64,000 bases of DNA from Caproiciproducens sp. NJN-50 (GTDB lineage Bacteria > Bacillota > Clostridia > Oscillospirales > Acutalibacteraceae). Location: positions 1,054,001 to 1,118,000 of the forward strand of contig NZ_CP035283.1 in assembly GCF_004103755.1 (NCBI RefSeq), read 5' to 3'. Below are positions 53,065-59,603 of the stretch, in pieces. The stretch's first letter is position 1. Each line of letters opens with the position of its first letter. The position numbers and the translations under genes are program-made. Under the pieces are notes generated by a model. It searched no databases. It saw only the letters and a program-made list of their open reading frames with translations, and was not told the DNA's origin.

Positions 53065-54012
53065 TCAGATTTTGCCGCGGCCCAAAGCGCCGGTAATTTT
53101 GATGAGATTTTGGTCCCGCTTTTCTACAGCCTTGGCTGCTTTACCGCCGGTGTAGTTGTAAAAACCGCGTCCGCTTTTTACGCCCCAGTCACCCCTGTCG
53201 TAAAGAGCTTTCAGCGTCTTCGGCACTTCGGCGCTGTTGTCGAGATCGGCAAACAGATAATCGGCAATGTGAGTAAAAACATCAAGGCCGGCGAGATCCG
53301 CGGTCTCAAACGGACCGAGACAAGCGTAACGGAGGCCAAGCCCATACTTCATGGCTCTGTCGATATCCTCGGGGCTTGCAGCGCCGCTTTCCGCCAGGGA
53401 AAGGGCTTCCCGCAGAACGGCAAACTGAAGCCGGTTCAGAACGAAACCCGGCACATCTTTCGCGCGGATCGGCTTTTTGCCAAGCCGCACGGCCAGGTCA
53501 TAAACAAAATTTAAGGTATCTTCCGAGGTTTTTCCGCCCCGGATTATTTCTACCAGCGGAATCAGGTACGGCGGATTGATCCAGTGCATTCCGACGAACC
53601 GCCCTGCATGCAGGACCGCCGTTCCCAGCAGAGTGATGGACAGACCGGAGGTATTGGTTGCGATGATACAGTCCTTCGGTACCGTCGCGCTGATACGGCG
53701 GAAAAAATCCTGTTTGATTTCTAAATCTTCGGCAATGCTTTCCAGAACGAAGCGGGCGGAAGAGAAGCAGGCTTCGCCGGTCACTGCGTCGATCCGCTCC
53801 GTCAATTTTGCCGATTCCGCGCCGGTGATTCGCCCTGAATCCACCATTGAGATCTGGTTTTTCTGAATGACGGCTTTTGCCCGGTCGATTCCCTTCTCGC
53901 TGCGGTTCCATAATGTAACTGACAATCCATGCTGAGCAAAGATCTGTGCAAGTGCGGTTCCCATGGTGCCGGCGCCCGCGATAACGACGCCGGGAAGTTC
54001 ATCTGTGTTCAT
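53065..54012 (-). CDS. 3-hydroxyacyl-CoA (3-hydroxybutyryl-CoA) dehydrogenase
   Basis: 315 residues. The N-terminal NAD-binding domain has VVIAGAGTMGTALAQIFA and IIATNTSGLSITLLG. The catalytic His block is GRFVGMHWINPPYLIPLVEI, and VPGFVLNRLQFAVLREAL starts the C-terminal dimer domain, with GLGLRYACLGPFETADLAGL after it. It reduces acetoacetyl-CoA or oxidises 3-hydroxyacyl-CoA. It stands alone here, not in a butyrate cluster, and MHWINPP differs slightly from the HFFNP of typical Hbd, so the true substrate may be another hydroxyacyl-CoA or a related hydroxy acid. Confidence 0.83.
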   Translation of the reverse strand: MNTDELPGVVIAGAGTMGTALAQIFAQHGLSVTLWNRSEKGIDRAKAVIQKNQISMVDSGRITGAESAKLTERIDAVTGEACFSSARFVLESIAEDLEIKQDFFRRISATVPKDCIIATNTSGLSITLLGTAVLHAGRFVGMHWINPPYLIPLVEIIRGGKTSEDTLNFVYDLAVRLGKKPIRAKDVPGFVLNRLQFAVLREALSLAESGAASPEDIDRAMKYGLGLRYACLGPFETADLAGLDVFTHIADYLFADLDNSAEVPKTLKALYDRGDWGVKSGRGFYNYTGGKAAKAVEKRDQNLIKITGALGRGKI

Positions 54013-54116
54013 TTGGTCCTCCTTTGAGGCCGCTGCTTCAGCCGTCAGAGCAATCGAACAGGAATGATCGTGAGGCAGTGACGGGAAAAGCCTTCGTTTA
54101 TCAACACCGGAAAGGA

Positions 54117-54605
54117 CTATTTGCTGATCTTATCCGCAATGCTGCTTGCCGCAAAGGAATCCGGTTTTATTTTGCAGTCATAGCCGCAGGCTTTGACCCA
54201 TGAGACAAGTTCCGGAATTAACTTGCTGGTTTTCCCCTTTTTCCCGACATCCACATGAATGCAAAAGCTGACATTGTTGAAATCGAAATTAATTTTTTTA
54301 CAATAATTTTCAATTTCGGCGATCAGTTTGTCAGCGTATTTCAGGCTTAAACTTGTCTCGTAAAAAAGTTTCTGCCTCATATTGTCGATTCTTTTGATCC
54401 GAAGAATATCGTAGAAAAAAATACCGCCGTGGCCCACGTTCTGGACCGCGATGACCACAACCATTTTCGTATCGGAATAGTTCTGACTGTCCGTCCCGAC
54501 GACAAGGTTGAAACCTTCCGATGTTTTATAATTTGACTTGATGTAATTTGTTATGATGCCGATCATCTGATCGTCGTTGCAGTTACCATAAGTTGGACTA
54601 ATCAT
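54117..54605 (-). CDS. YkuK-family ribonuclease H-like protein (DUF458)
   Basis: 162 residues. The fold starts NLVVGTDSQNYSDTKMVVVI, with an acidic residue in the first strand as in RNase H-like folds, and has IHVDVGKKGKTSKLIPELVS and CKIKPDSFAASSIADK at the end, the YkuK/DUF458 hallmarks. The ATG at 54605 has GGAGAG 8 nt upstream. The gene is clearly more A/T-rich than its neighbours. Function unknown; nuclease activity is not shown. Confidence 0.82.
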   Translation of the reverse strand: MISPTYGNCNDDQMIGIITNYIKSNYKTSEGFNLVVGTDSQNYSDTKMVVVIAVQNVGHGGIFFYDILRIKRIDNMRQKLFYETSLSLKYADKLIAEIENYCKKINFDFNNVSFCIHVDVGKKGKTSKLIPELVSWVKACGYDCKIKPDSFAASSIADKISK

Positions 54606-54790
54606 ACGATATACTCTCCGCTGTATAATTTGAGGCATCCCTTTTTTATTTAATTGTTATCATACCACAGATCTTACCGCACTGCGTTACGTTTTCGTAA
54701 ATTTTATGCGAATTCCGTCCTGATTGATCGGCATGCGCTGGAGCCTATGCGGCATCCCTTTTTACAGTTAAACTATATATAGCTTGACTG

Positions 54791-54819
54791 TTGACTATTG
54801 TTTCCATATGTTGTATAAT
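54791..54819 (+). promoter_or_regulatory. Promoter for the small genes at 54849-55336
   Basis: TTGACT, 17-bp spacer, TATAAT, 30 bp upstream of the first start codon. Confidence 0.75.
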
Positions 54820-54848
54820 GCAAACAGCAATAAAGGAGGCTGAAAAGG

Positions 54849-55118
54849 ATGCAGACGAATGTGACGGTTGTTGGGAACACAATTGCAGAATCCGAGGTAA
54901 AAAATTATATTCAGTATGTCAATCAAAAAAATCCGGGCAGGGCGATCAGCTCCCTGCGGATCGAGCCGGATGGCGGGTACGTGAATCTGTCCTATGAGCT
55001 GGAACCCGTTCCGTTTGAGCGGATCCGCAGGATCACGGGATATCTGGTCGGGACGATGGACCGCTGGAACGATGCCAAACGTGCCGAGGAGCGGGACAGG
55101 GTCAAACACGGGATCTGA
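54849..55118 (+). CDS. Small protein resembling the C-terminal segment of anaerobic ribonucleotide reductase (NrdD)
   Basis: 89 residues. The C-terminal half (FERIRRITGYLVGTMDRWND, then AKRAEERDRVKHG) resembles the end of class III ribonucleotide reductases, where a similar stretch follows the zinc-binding Cys region. No Cys pair and no glycyl-radical motif are present, so it cannot be the enzyme itself. Some clostridial small proteins of this kind carry an NrdD label in annotation. AGGAGG precedes the ATG and a strong promoter lies upstream. Role unknown. Confidence 0.65.
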   Translation: MQTNVTVVGNTIAESEVKNYIQYVNQKNPGRAISSLRIEPDGGYVNLSYELEPVPFERIRRITGYLVGTMDRWNDAKRAEERDRVKHGI

Positions 55119-55192
55119 GCTTCTTTCAATCATCGCGGAAGAATGTTTTTTTTCTGAAGAAAGGGAAATGCTAATCCGCGGGGTGATCTTGC

Positions 55193-55336
55193 ATGACAGA
55201 AATTGATCCGAAAATGAAGGATCGGTTTAATTCTCTTTCGCCGGATTTAAAAGCGGAAATTATGAAACAGAATGTTCAGATTCACAATCTGCAGGACCTG
55301 ATTCATTGTCTTGAGAAAATTGTTCAGGGGAGCTGA
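55193..55336 (+). CDS. Small helical protein, 47 residues, unknown
   Basis: Begins MTEIDPKMKDRFNSLSPDLK and ends with a helical segment of roughly 22 residues (IHNLQDLIHCLEKIVQGS). GGGGTGAT lies before the ATG with good spacing. It follows the NrdD-like small gene by 74 bp and probably shares its transcript. The composition is that of a real protein. No family recognised. Confidence 0.6.
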   Translation: MTEIDPKMKDRFNSLSPDLKAEIMKQNVQIHNLQDLIHCLEKIVQGS

Positions 55337-55346
55337 TTCGGATAAA

Positions 55347-55376
55347 ACGCCGCGCGGCCAGAGAGCCGCGCGGCGT
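55347..55376. terminator. GC-rich terminator between convergent genes
   Basis: 12-bp stem (ACGCCGCGCGGC with GCCGCGCGGCGT). The T run lies on the minus-strand side, so it chiefly ends the PocR-MCP transcript. Confidence 0.78.
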
Positions 55377-55396
55377 CCTGCTGACTGAGGACATGG

Positions 55397-56458
55397 TCAG
55401 AATTCTTCTCTGCCTTTCAGCATGCTGTCCAGTTCATCCGCCAGGTGTACGATCTGCTGGACCGCGTTTGCCACGTCTTCCAGTGCTTTCGTCTGTTCCA
55501 GAGAGGTGCTGAGAGTAGCTTCAGAGTGGGTTACCGTTTCGCTGATGGACTTCTTGATCTTTTCTGTCAGGAGGGAGATTTCATTTACCGTCTCTTTTGA
55601 GTGATCCGAAAGATCCTTGATCTCTTTGGCGACAACCGAAAAGCCGGCGCCGAATTCCCCCGCGTGGGCCGCCTCAATGGAGGAATTCAGGCCGAGGATC
55701 TTCGTATTCATAGCTATTTTGTTGATCATGGCCAGAATATTGCCGATTTCTTCATTAAATTTTCCGATCTGTGAAATTTCATGATTTAAACTCTGCTGTT
55801 CGCCCATAATACTTTGGGAAGAAGAGGCAAGCTCTTCCAGTGTCGCGGAAACCTCCACAAACTTGCCCGCGAGCTTTTTCGCGATGATTTCCAGATGCAG
55901 TTTTGCGTAACCGCTTTGGGCGAACGCGTTTACGACGATGAAGAGCACTTCGGCGGCCGCCGCGATATTTTCCTTTTTTGTTATATCGATCTCTCGCGCG
56001 GCAGCCAGGAGCCCTGTCTCACTGAGCCCGATCTCCTCGGCGGTTTTACGGAAAGCATTTTCTTCGGGTTTGTCCGCAAGGCATTGGCCCCCAAGAACGG
56101 TGCCGAGAAGCTCGCCGTCAACGACGACGGGAGCCGCGAAATCGATCAGCCCGGCGTGACAGTTCCCGATATACGGCCGTCCGGTTCTGGCCGCCTCCAG
56201 CCCCATCCGATGGTGTGACTCCGCGCAGCGGGCGTCTCCCGCCTCTGTTTTATGGATCCATTCGGTACAGAACTTCGTGTATGAACTGGGTTCGGTGATC
56301 GGATTTCCGCGGCGGTCGACCGTGATGCTGGCGCAGTTCATTCCTGTGGCGAAATTGTCCTGAAATTTCTGCAGCAGCCCCATGTCCACAATATCTGTGA
56401 TTTCAAGTGCCTTTAGGTCGATTTTCCCATCCTGCATCTGCTTGATCAAATACATCAT
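55397..56458 (-). CDS. Cytosolic PocR-domain methyl-accepting chemotaxis-like sensor
   Basis: 353 residues with no membrane helix. The N-terminal PocR sensory domain (ITDIVDMGLLQKFQDNFATG, FCTEWIHKTEAGDARCAESH, GNCHAGLIDFAAPVVVDGEL) has its conserved Cys/His set. A linker is followed by a short MCP signalling hairpin (IGNILAMINKIAMNTKILGL, LNSSIEAAHAGEFGAGFSVV, AKEIKDLSDHSKETV). PocR domains sense small metabolites such as hydrocarbon derivatives. The signalling tip would talk to CheA/CheW or another partner not encoded here. GGGGAG abuts two adjacent ATGs, so the exact start is uncertain. Confidence 0.87.
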   Translation of the reverse strand: MMYLIKQMQDGKIDLKALEITDIVDMGLLQKFQDNFATGMNCASITVDRRGNPITEPSSYTKFCTEWIHKTEAGDARCAESHHRMGLEAARTGRPYIGNCHAGLIDFAAPVVVDGELLGTVLGGQCLADKPEENAFRKTAEEIGLSETGLLAAAREIDITKKENIAAAAEVLFIVVNAFAQSGYAKLHLEIIAKKLAGKFVEVSATLEELASSSQSIMGEQQSLNHEISQIGKFNEEIGNILAMINKIAMNTKILGLNSSIEAAHAGEFGAGFSVVAKEIKDLSDHSKETVNEISLLTEKIKKSISETVTHSEATLSTSLEQTKALEDVANAVQQIVHLADELDSMLKGREEF

Positions 56459-56582
56459 CTCCCCATTTTTATCTCATTCTATCATTTTCTAAAAACCGTT
56501 TTCAGTGATAAGGAATTATCGGGAAATAATAAAGCCTGTGTTTCGATGGAACATAAATCGCTTTCCCTCATGAGGATTGATT

Positions 56583-57215
56583 ATGGAACAGTTTAAAAGA
56601 ATCCCCGCGCATATCGGCATCATTCCGGACGGCAACAGAAGGTGGGCCCAGCAAAACGGACTGCAAAAGGAAGACGGATACGGGCATGGGATCGAACCCG
56701 GGTTCCAGCTGTATGAAATGCTGTTAGAGTATGGAATTCGGGAAGCGACCTTTTACGGTTTTACAAAAGACAATAACAAGAGGGTTCAAAAGCAGCGCGA
56801 GGCTTTTACGAAGGCGTGTGTGGATGCCGTCGAGCTCCTGAGCGGGAAAGACGCCAATCTGTTCGTCGTCGGAAATACCGGGTCGCCGGCTTTTCCGGGA
56901 GAATTGCAGAAGTATGCGAACCAACGCGTCTGCTTCGGGCAGGGCAGGATCAATTTGAATTTTCTGGTAAACTATGACTGGGAATGGGATCTGGATGGGC
57001 TGAGGGAAAACGGCCGTCTGAGGTCGTCCAAGATATCCAGGATAGACCTGATCATCCGATGGGGAGGGAGAAGGCGCTTGAGCGGCTTCCTGCCGGCGCA
57101 GTCGGTGTACGCCGATTTTTACGTTGTCGACGATTTCTGGCCGGACTTTCGGCCCTCGCATTTTCTCGATGCGCTCCGCTGGTATCAGGGCTGCGATGTG
57201 ACGCTCGGAGGCTGA
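56583..57215 (+). CDS. Divergent undecaprenyl diphosphate synthase-like cis-prenyltransferase
   Basis: 210 residues, shorter than housekeeping UppS. The pyrophosphate-binding loop is HIGIIPDGNRRWAQQ. FYGFTKDNNKR replaces the usual SxENWxRP block. RIDLIIRWGGRRRLSGFLPA replaces the usual DLxIRTGGExRxSNF block, so the usual Glu there is Arg. Near the end VYADFYVVDDFWPDF has Asp where UppS has the metal-associated Glu. The ATG at 56583 with GAGG upstream is chosen. It stands apart from cdsA, dxr and frr. It may make a different or shorter prenyl chain; this is inference. Confidence 0.83.
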   Translation: MEQFKRIPAHIGIIPDGNRRWAQQNGLQKEDGYGHGIEPGFQLYEMLLEYGIREATFYGFTKDNNKRVQKQREAFTKACVDAVELLSGKDANLFVVGNTGSPAFPGELQKYANQRVCFGQGRINLNFLVNYDWEWDLDGLRENGRLRSSKISRIDLIIRWGGRRRLSGFLPAQSVYADFYVVDDFWPDFRPSHFLDALRWYQGCDVTLGG

Positions 57216-57292
57216 ACCCAAGGAGCGCGTTCACAATGAGTTCATATTTTCATGGTATTATGTAAACAAAATAAGGATACAGGAGGTCTAAA

Positions 57293-57445
57293 ATGAATTC
57301 AAACGCGAAAACCGCGCTGCAGAGCAAGCTGATGGTTTACCTGGCTTACTATCGATTGGCGGAAAAAGAAAACGACCAGGAACGCAAGGACAAGCTGGAA
57401 CCATACATTGAGGACCTTCGGGAAGAAATTAAAAACGCGGAATAG
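57293..57445 (+). CDS. Small charged helical protein, 50 residues, unknown
   Basis: Starts MNSNAKTALQSKLMVYLAYY and continues as a highly charged helix ending EDLREEIKNAE. AGGAGGT lies 7 nt before the ATG, a strong binding site. It lies between the UppS-like and UDG genes. No family recognised. Confidence 0.62.
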   Translation: MNSNAKTALQSKLMVYLAYYRLAEKENDQERKDKLEPYIEDLREEIKNAE

Positions 57446-57499
57446 CAAAAGCGCCGTTTGGATTTGGTTCCAAGCGACGCTTGTTACATAAAGGCGGGT

Positions 57500-58066
57500 C
57501 TATTCAATTCCCAGTTCGTTCATCTTGTCCCGCAGCCTGAGAAAATCCTCAAACGCCCCCGGTTTGTTATGCGGGTTTCTCAGCAGTGCCGCGGGGTGGA
57601 GGGTCCCCATCATGAAAACGCCGCTTTTTTCGGTAAACATCCCGTGTTCCTTCATGATTTTGAAATCCGGGCGGATCAGTTTCGCGGCTGCGATGCGCCC
57701 GAGGCAGACGATGATTTTTGGGTGCATCAGCGCGACCTGGTTGCGGAGCCATCCGATGCACTGCTCCTGTTCCTCCGGCTGGGGGTCGCGGTTTTTCGGC
57801 GGCCTGCATTTCACGATGTTGCCGATATAGATGTTCTTCTCGCGGTTGAGGTCCACCGCGTCCAGCATCTTATCCAGAAGCTGCCCGCTGCGCCCGACGA
57901 ACGGCTTGCCCTGCAGATCTTCCTGTTCGCCGGGTCCTTCGCCGACAAAGAGAACCTTCGCTTTCCGGTTCCCCATGCCGAATACGACATTTGTGCGCCC
58001 TTCGCATAATCCGCAGTTGGTGCAGTTCAGGCACGCATGTTCCAGTTCTTCCCACGTCTGATACAA
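57500..58066 (-). CDS. Family 4 uracil-DNA glycosylase
   Basis: 188 residues. It has the Cys pair of the iron-sulfur cluster near the N-terminus (HACLNCTNCGLC), the uracil-binding loop FVGEGPGEQEDLQGKPFVGR, KCRPPKNRDPQPEE with the third cluster Cys, IIVCLGRIAAAKLI, and the C-terminal TLHPAALLRNPHNK loop. It removes uracil from DNA. The TTG at 58066 with GGCGG upstream matches the usual N-terminus; an upstream ATG would place part of a leader hairpin in the coding region. The leader shares a hairpin with the fakA-like gene. Confidence 0.9.
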   Translation of the reverse strand: MYQTWEELEHACLNCTNCGLCEGRTNVVFGMGNRKAKVLFVGEGPGEQEDLQGKPFVGRSGQLLDKMLDAVDLNREKNIYIGNIVKCRPPKNRDPQPEEQEQCIGWLRNQVALMHPKIIVCLGRIAAAKLIRPDFKIMKEHGMFTEKSGVFMMGTLHPAALLRNPHNKPGAFEDFLRLRDKMNELGIE

Positions 58067-58105
58067 GAGATCGCCGCCTTTTCTGTCGAATCCTGTTCTC
58101 ATGAT

Positions 58106-58155
58106 ACCATGGACCGCGAAACCGTAAAACGCGCGGTCAGCTTTCGGCCATGGCC
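58106..58155 (-). promoter_or_regulatory. Conserved leader hairpin, copy 2 (before the UDG gene)
   Basis: An outer stem with CCATGG arms encloses a CCGCG/CGCGG inner stem. It matches copy 1 at 47473-47521, including the GCTGACCGCGCG core (minus strand), with a paired A-T to G-C change in the outer stem. It lies about 14 nt downstream of a minus-strand -10 box. Confidence 0.65.
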
Positions 58156-58169
58156 CAATGTTCTCTGTT

Positions 58170-58198
58170 ATTATAACATAGGAAGAGAACTCATGAAA
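58170..58198 (-). promoter_or_regulatory. Promoter of the UDG gene
   Basis: Minus strand: TTTCAT (58193-58198), 17-bp spacer, TATAAT (58170-58175). The -35 match is weak. Confidence 0.5.
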
Positions 58199-58288
58199 GA
58201 CCCTTGTCAAGATGTTTCCGTGGATTCATCACGGGCTGACAGCGGCGGCTGCCGGAAGAAAAGAGAACGGAAACCATGCTGAAAATTC

Positions 58289-58924
58289 CTACTGATTTTC
58301 TCGGACGGAAATGACGTAGGAGTAGACAATCGGGATGACAGTCAGAAGAATCAGAGCCGCGTACAGCAGCCACATCAGGCTCAGCAAACCGGAAAGCGCA
58401 ATCAGGATTCCGCCGGCGACCCAGAGAGGCCCGGCCATGCGGTGCGTTTTCCGCCAGTTTTCCTCGCTCGCCAGCGTCCACGGCACCCGGATTCCCATTG
58501 TGTAATTAAATTTGCACTTCGGAAGGTAGTTCCCTATGACGGCAATGCCGACCCCGACCAGGGCCATGACGATCATGCTCATGTTGAACCGGACGTTTAA
58601 GGCGTTCAGGATGATCAGAACGTCCATTGCGTTCGCGAGGATGACGATGAACCACAAAGAAATGCTCTTCATTTGCGGAGAGCGGTTGATATTCTGGCTG
58701 CGCGGGTCGAGCTTCAGCATGACGCTGACCAGAACGGAGGCTGCGAGCATGATTGCCGGGAGGGCGAACAGCCCGAACGCCTTGGAGCCGTAGCCGTTCG
58801 CGGTTCCCGCGCCGTCCCAGTGAACTGCGATCCGGTCCGGTACCCGGGAATAAAACGCTGCGGAAATCAAAAACGGCAAAACAGCAAAAAACCAGTAGAG
58901 AACGTCACCCTTTTTAAATTTCAT
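58289..58924 (-). CDS. sdpI: SdpI-family membrane protein
   Basis: 211 residues with about six membrane helices. An N-terminal DUF1648 segment (PDRIAVHWDGAGTANGYGSK) precedes the SdpI domain (VGVGIAVIGNYLPKCKFNYT with MGIRVPWTLASEENWRKTHR). In Bacillus SdpI gives immunity to the SdpC toxin and signals to SdpR. No sdpABC genes are nearby, so here it is an orphan immunity/signalling pair. It overlaps sdpR by 11 bp. Confidence 0.9.
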   Translation of the reverse strand: MKFKKGDVLYWFFAVLPFLISAAFYSRVPDRIAVHWDGAGTANGYGSKAFGLFALPAIMLAASVLVSVMLKLDPRSQNINRSPQMKSISLWFIVILANAMDVLIILNALNVRFNMSMIVMALVGVGIAVIGNYLPKCKFNYTMGIRVPWTLASEENWRKTHRMAGPLWVAGGILIALSGLLSLMWLLYAALILLTVIPIVYSYVISVRENQ

Positions 58925-59201
58925 GATCCGATTCCTCTTTTTTGTTCAGAAATTGCTGGAACCAATTGAGAACGTCTTCAAAGACCGAAAGGTCCAGTTC
59001 GTAATAAATGAATTTCCCTTCATGCCGGTCCGAAATCAGGCCGGCTTCCCTTAAAATTGCAAGATGGTGAGAAACCGTCGCCCCGGTCATGGAAAAATGT
59101 GCCGCAATCTCCCCCGCGGGGAGCGGACGCTCCCGCAGAAGGTTTAATATTTCCCGCCGCGTCGGATCGGAAAGGGCTTTAAAAGTGAACGCCAGAGGCA
59201 T
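58914..59201 (-). CDS. sdpR: SdpR-like ArsR-family repressor
   Basis: 95 residues with a winged-helix fold: FKALSDPTRREILNLLRERP, AGEIAAHFSMTGATVSHHLA, LREAGLISDRHEGKFIYYEL. There are no metal-binding Cys, as in SdpR rather than ArsR/SmtB metal sensors. It is the first gene of the sdpR-sdpI pair. A perfect 8-bp inverted repeat 16 bp upstream of the start is a likely autoregulatory operator. Confidence 0.9.
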   Translation of the reverse strand: MPLAFTFKALSDPTRREILNLLRERPLPAGEIAAHFSMTGATVSHHLAILREAGLISDRHEGKFIYYELDLSVFEDVLNWFQQFLNKKEESDHEI

Positions 59202-59216
59202 TTTCTCACATCCGTT

Positions 59217-59236
59217 ATTTAGATATCTATCTAAAT
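59217..59236. promoter_or_regulatory. Palindromic operator upstream of sdpR
   Basis: ATTTAGAT, 4-nt ATCT, ATCTAAAT: a perfect 8-bp inverted repeat just upstream of the sdpR start, typical of ArsR-family sites. Confidence 0.72.
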
Positions 59237-59334
59237 AAAAGAATAGCGCATTCGAGCCCTGCTGTCAATCGAAAAATATTTCCTTTTTTTCGCCGTTTAA
59301 TCGAATTCCGGCGGCTTGAAAACCGAAATACGGG

Positions 59335-59364
59335 TTGTCTTTTTCAAAGAAATAGGGTATAATA
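59335..59364 (+). promoter_or_regulatory. Promoter of SRP RNA
   Basis: TTGTCT, 18-bp spacer, TATAAT, about 30 bp upstream of the paired 5' end of the RNA. Confidence 0.65.
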
Positions 59365-59393
59365 ACTTCCATGACTTTTATACTCGAAGGTCA

Positions 59394-59577
59394 AGCAAGG
59401 CAGAGATGCGTGCGATGGGATATGCGGCCGGGCGGGCTCTGTGCGGCGGAGCGCCGCGAACCATGTCAGGCGGGGAACCGAGCAGCATTAAGCGGAGTTG
59501 CTCCGTGCGACGCAGCCGGTCTGTTCGTCCGCATATCCAATCGCATGAATGCCGTGGCATCACGGCCTGTCTTGCTT
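59394..59577 (+). ncRNA. ffs: Signal recognition particle RNA, large Firmicutes form
   Basis: The core GAACCATGTCAGGCGGG followed by AACCGAGCAGCATTAAG at about 59459-59492 is the conserved SRP54-binding loop. The 5' arm (AAGCAAGGCAG, GCGATGGGATATGC) pairs with the 3' arm (GCATATCCAATCGC, CTGTCTTGCTT), giving the long Alu-containing form of spore formers. It lies directly upstream of dnaX, as in Bacillus. End positions are set by pairing and are approximate. Confidence 0.9.
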
Positions 59578-59603
59578 TCCGCTTTTCTGGGGGGTGAGTT
59601 GGC

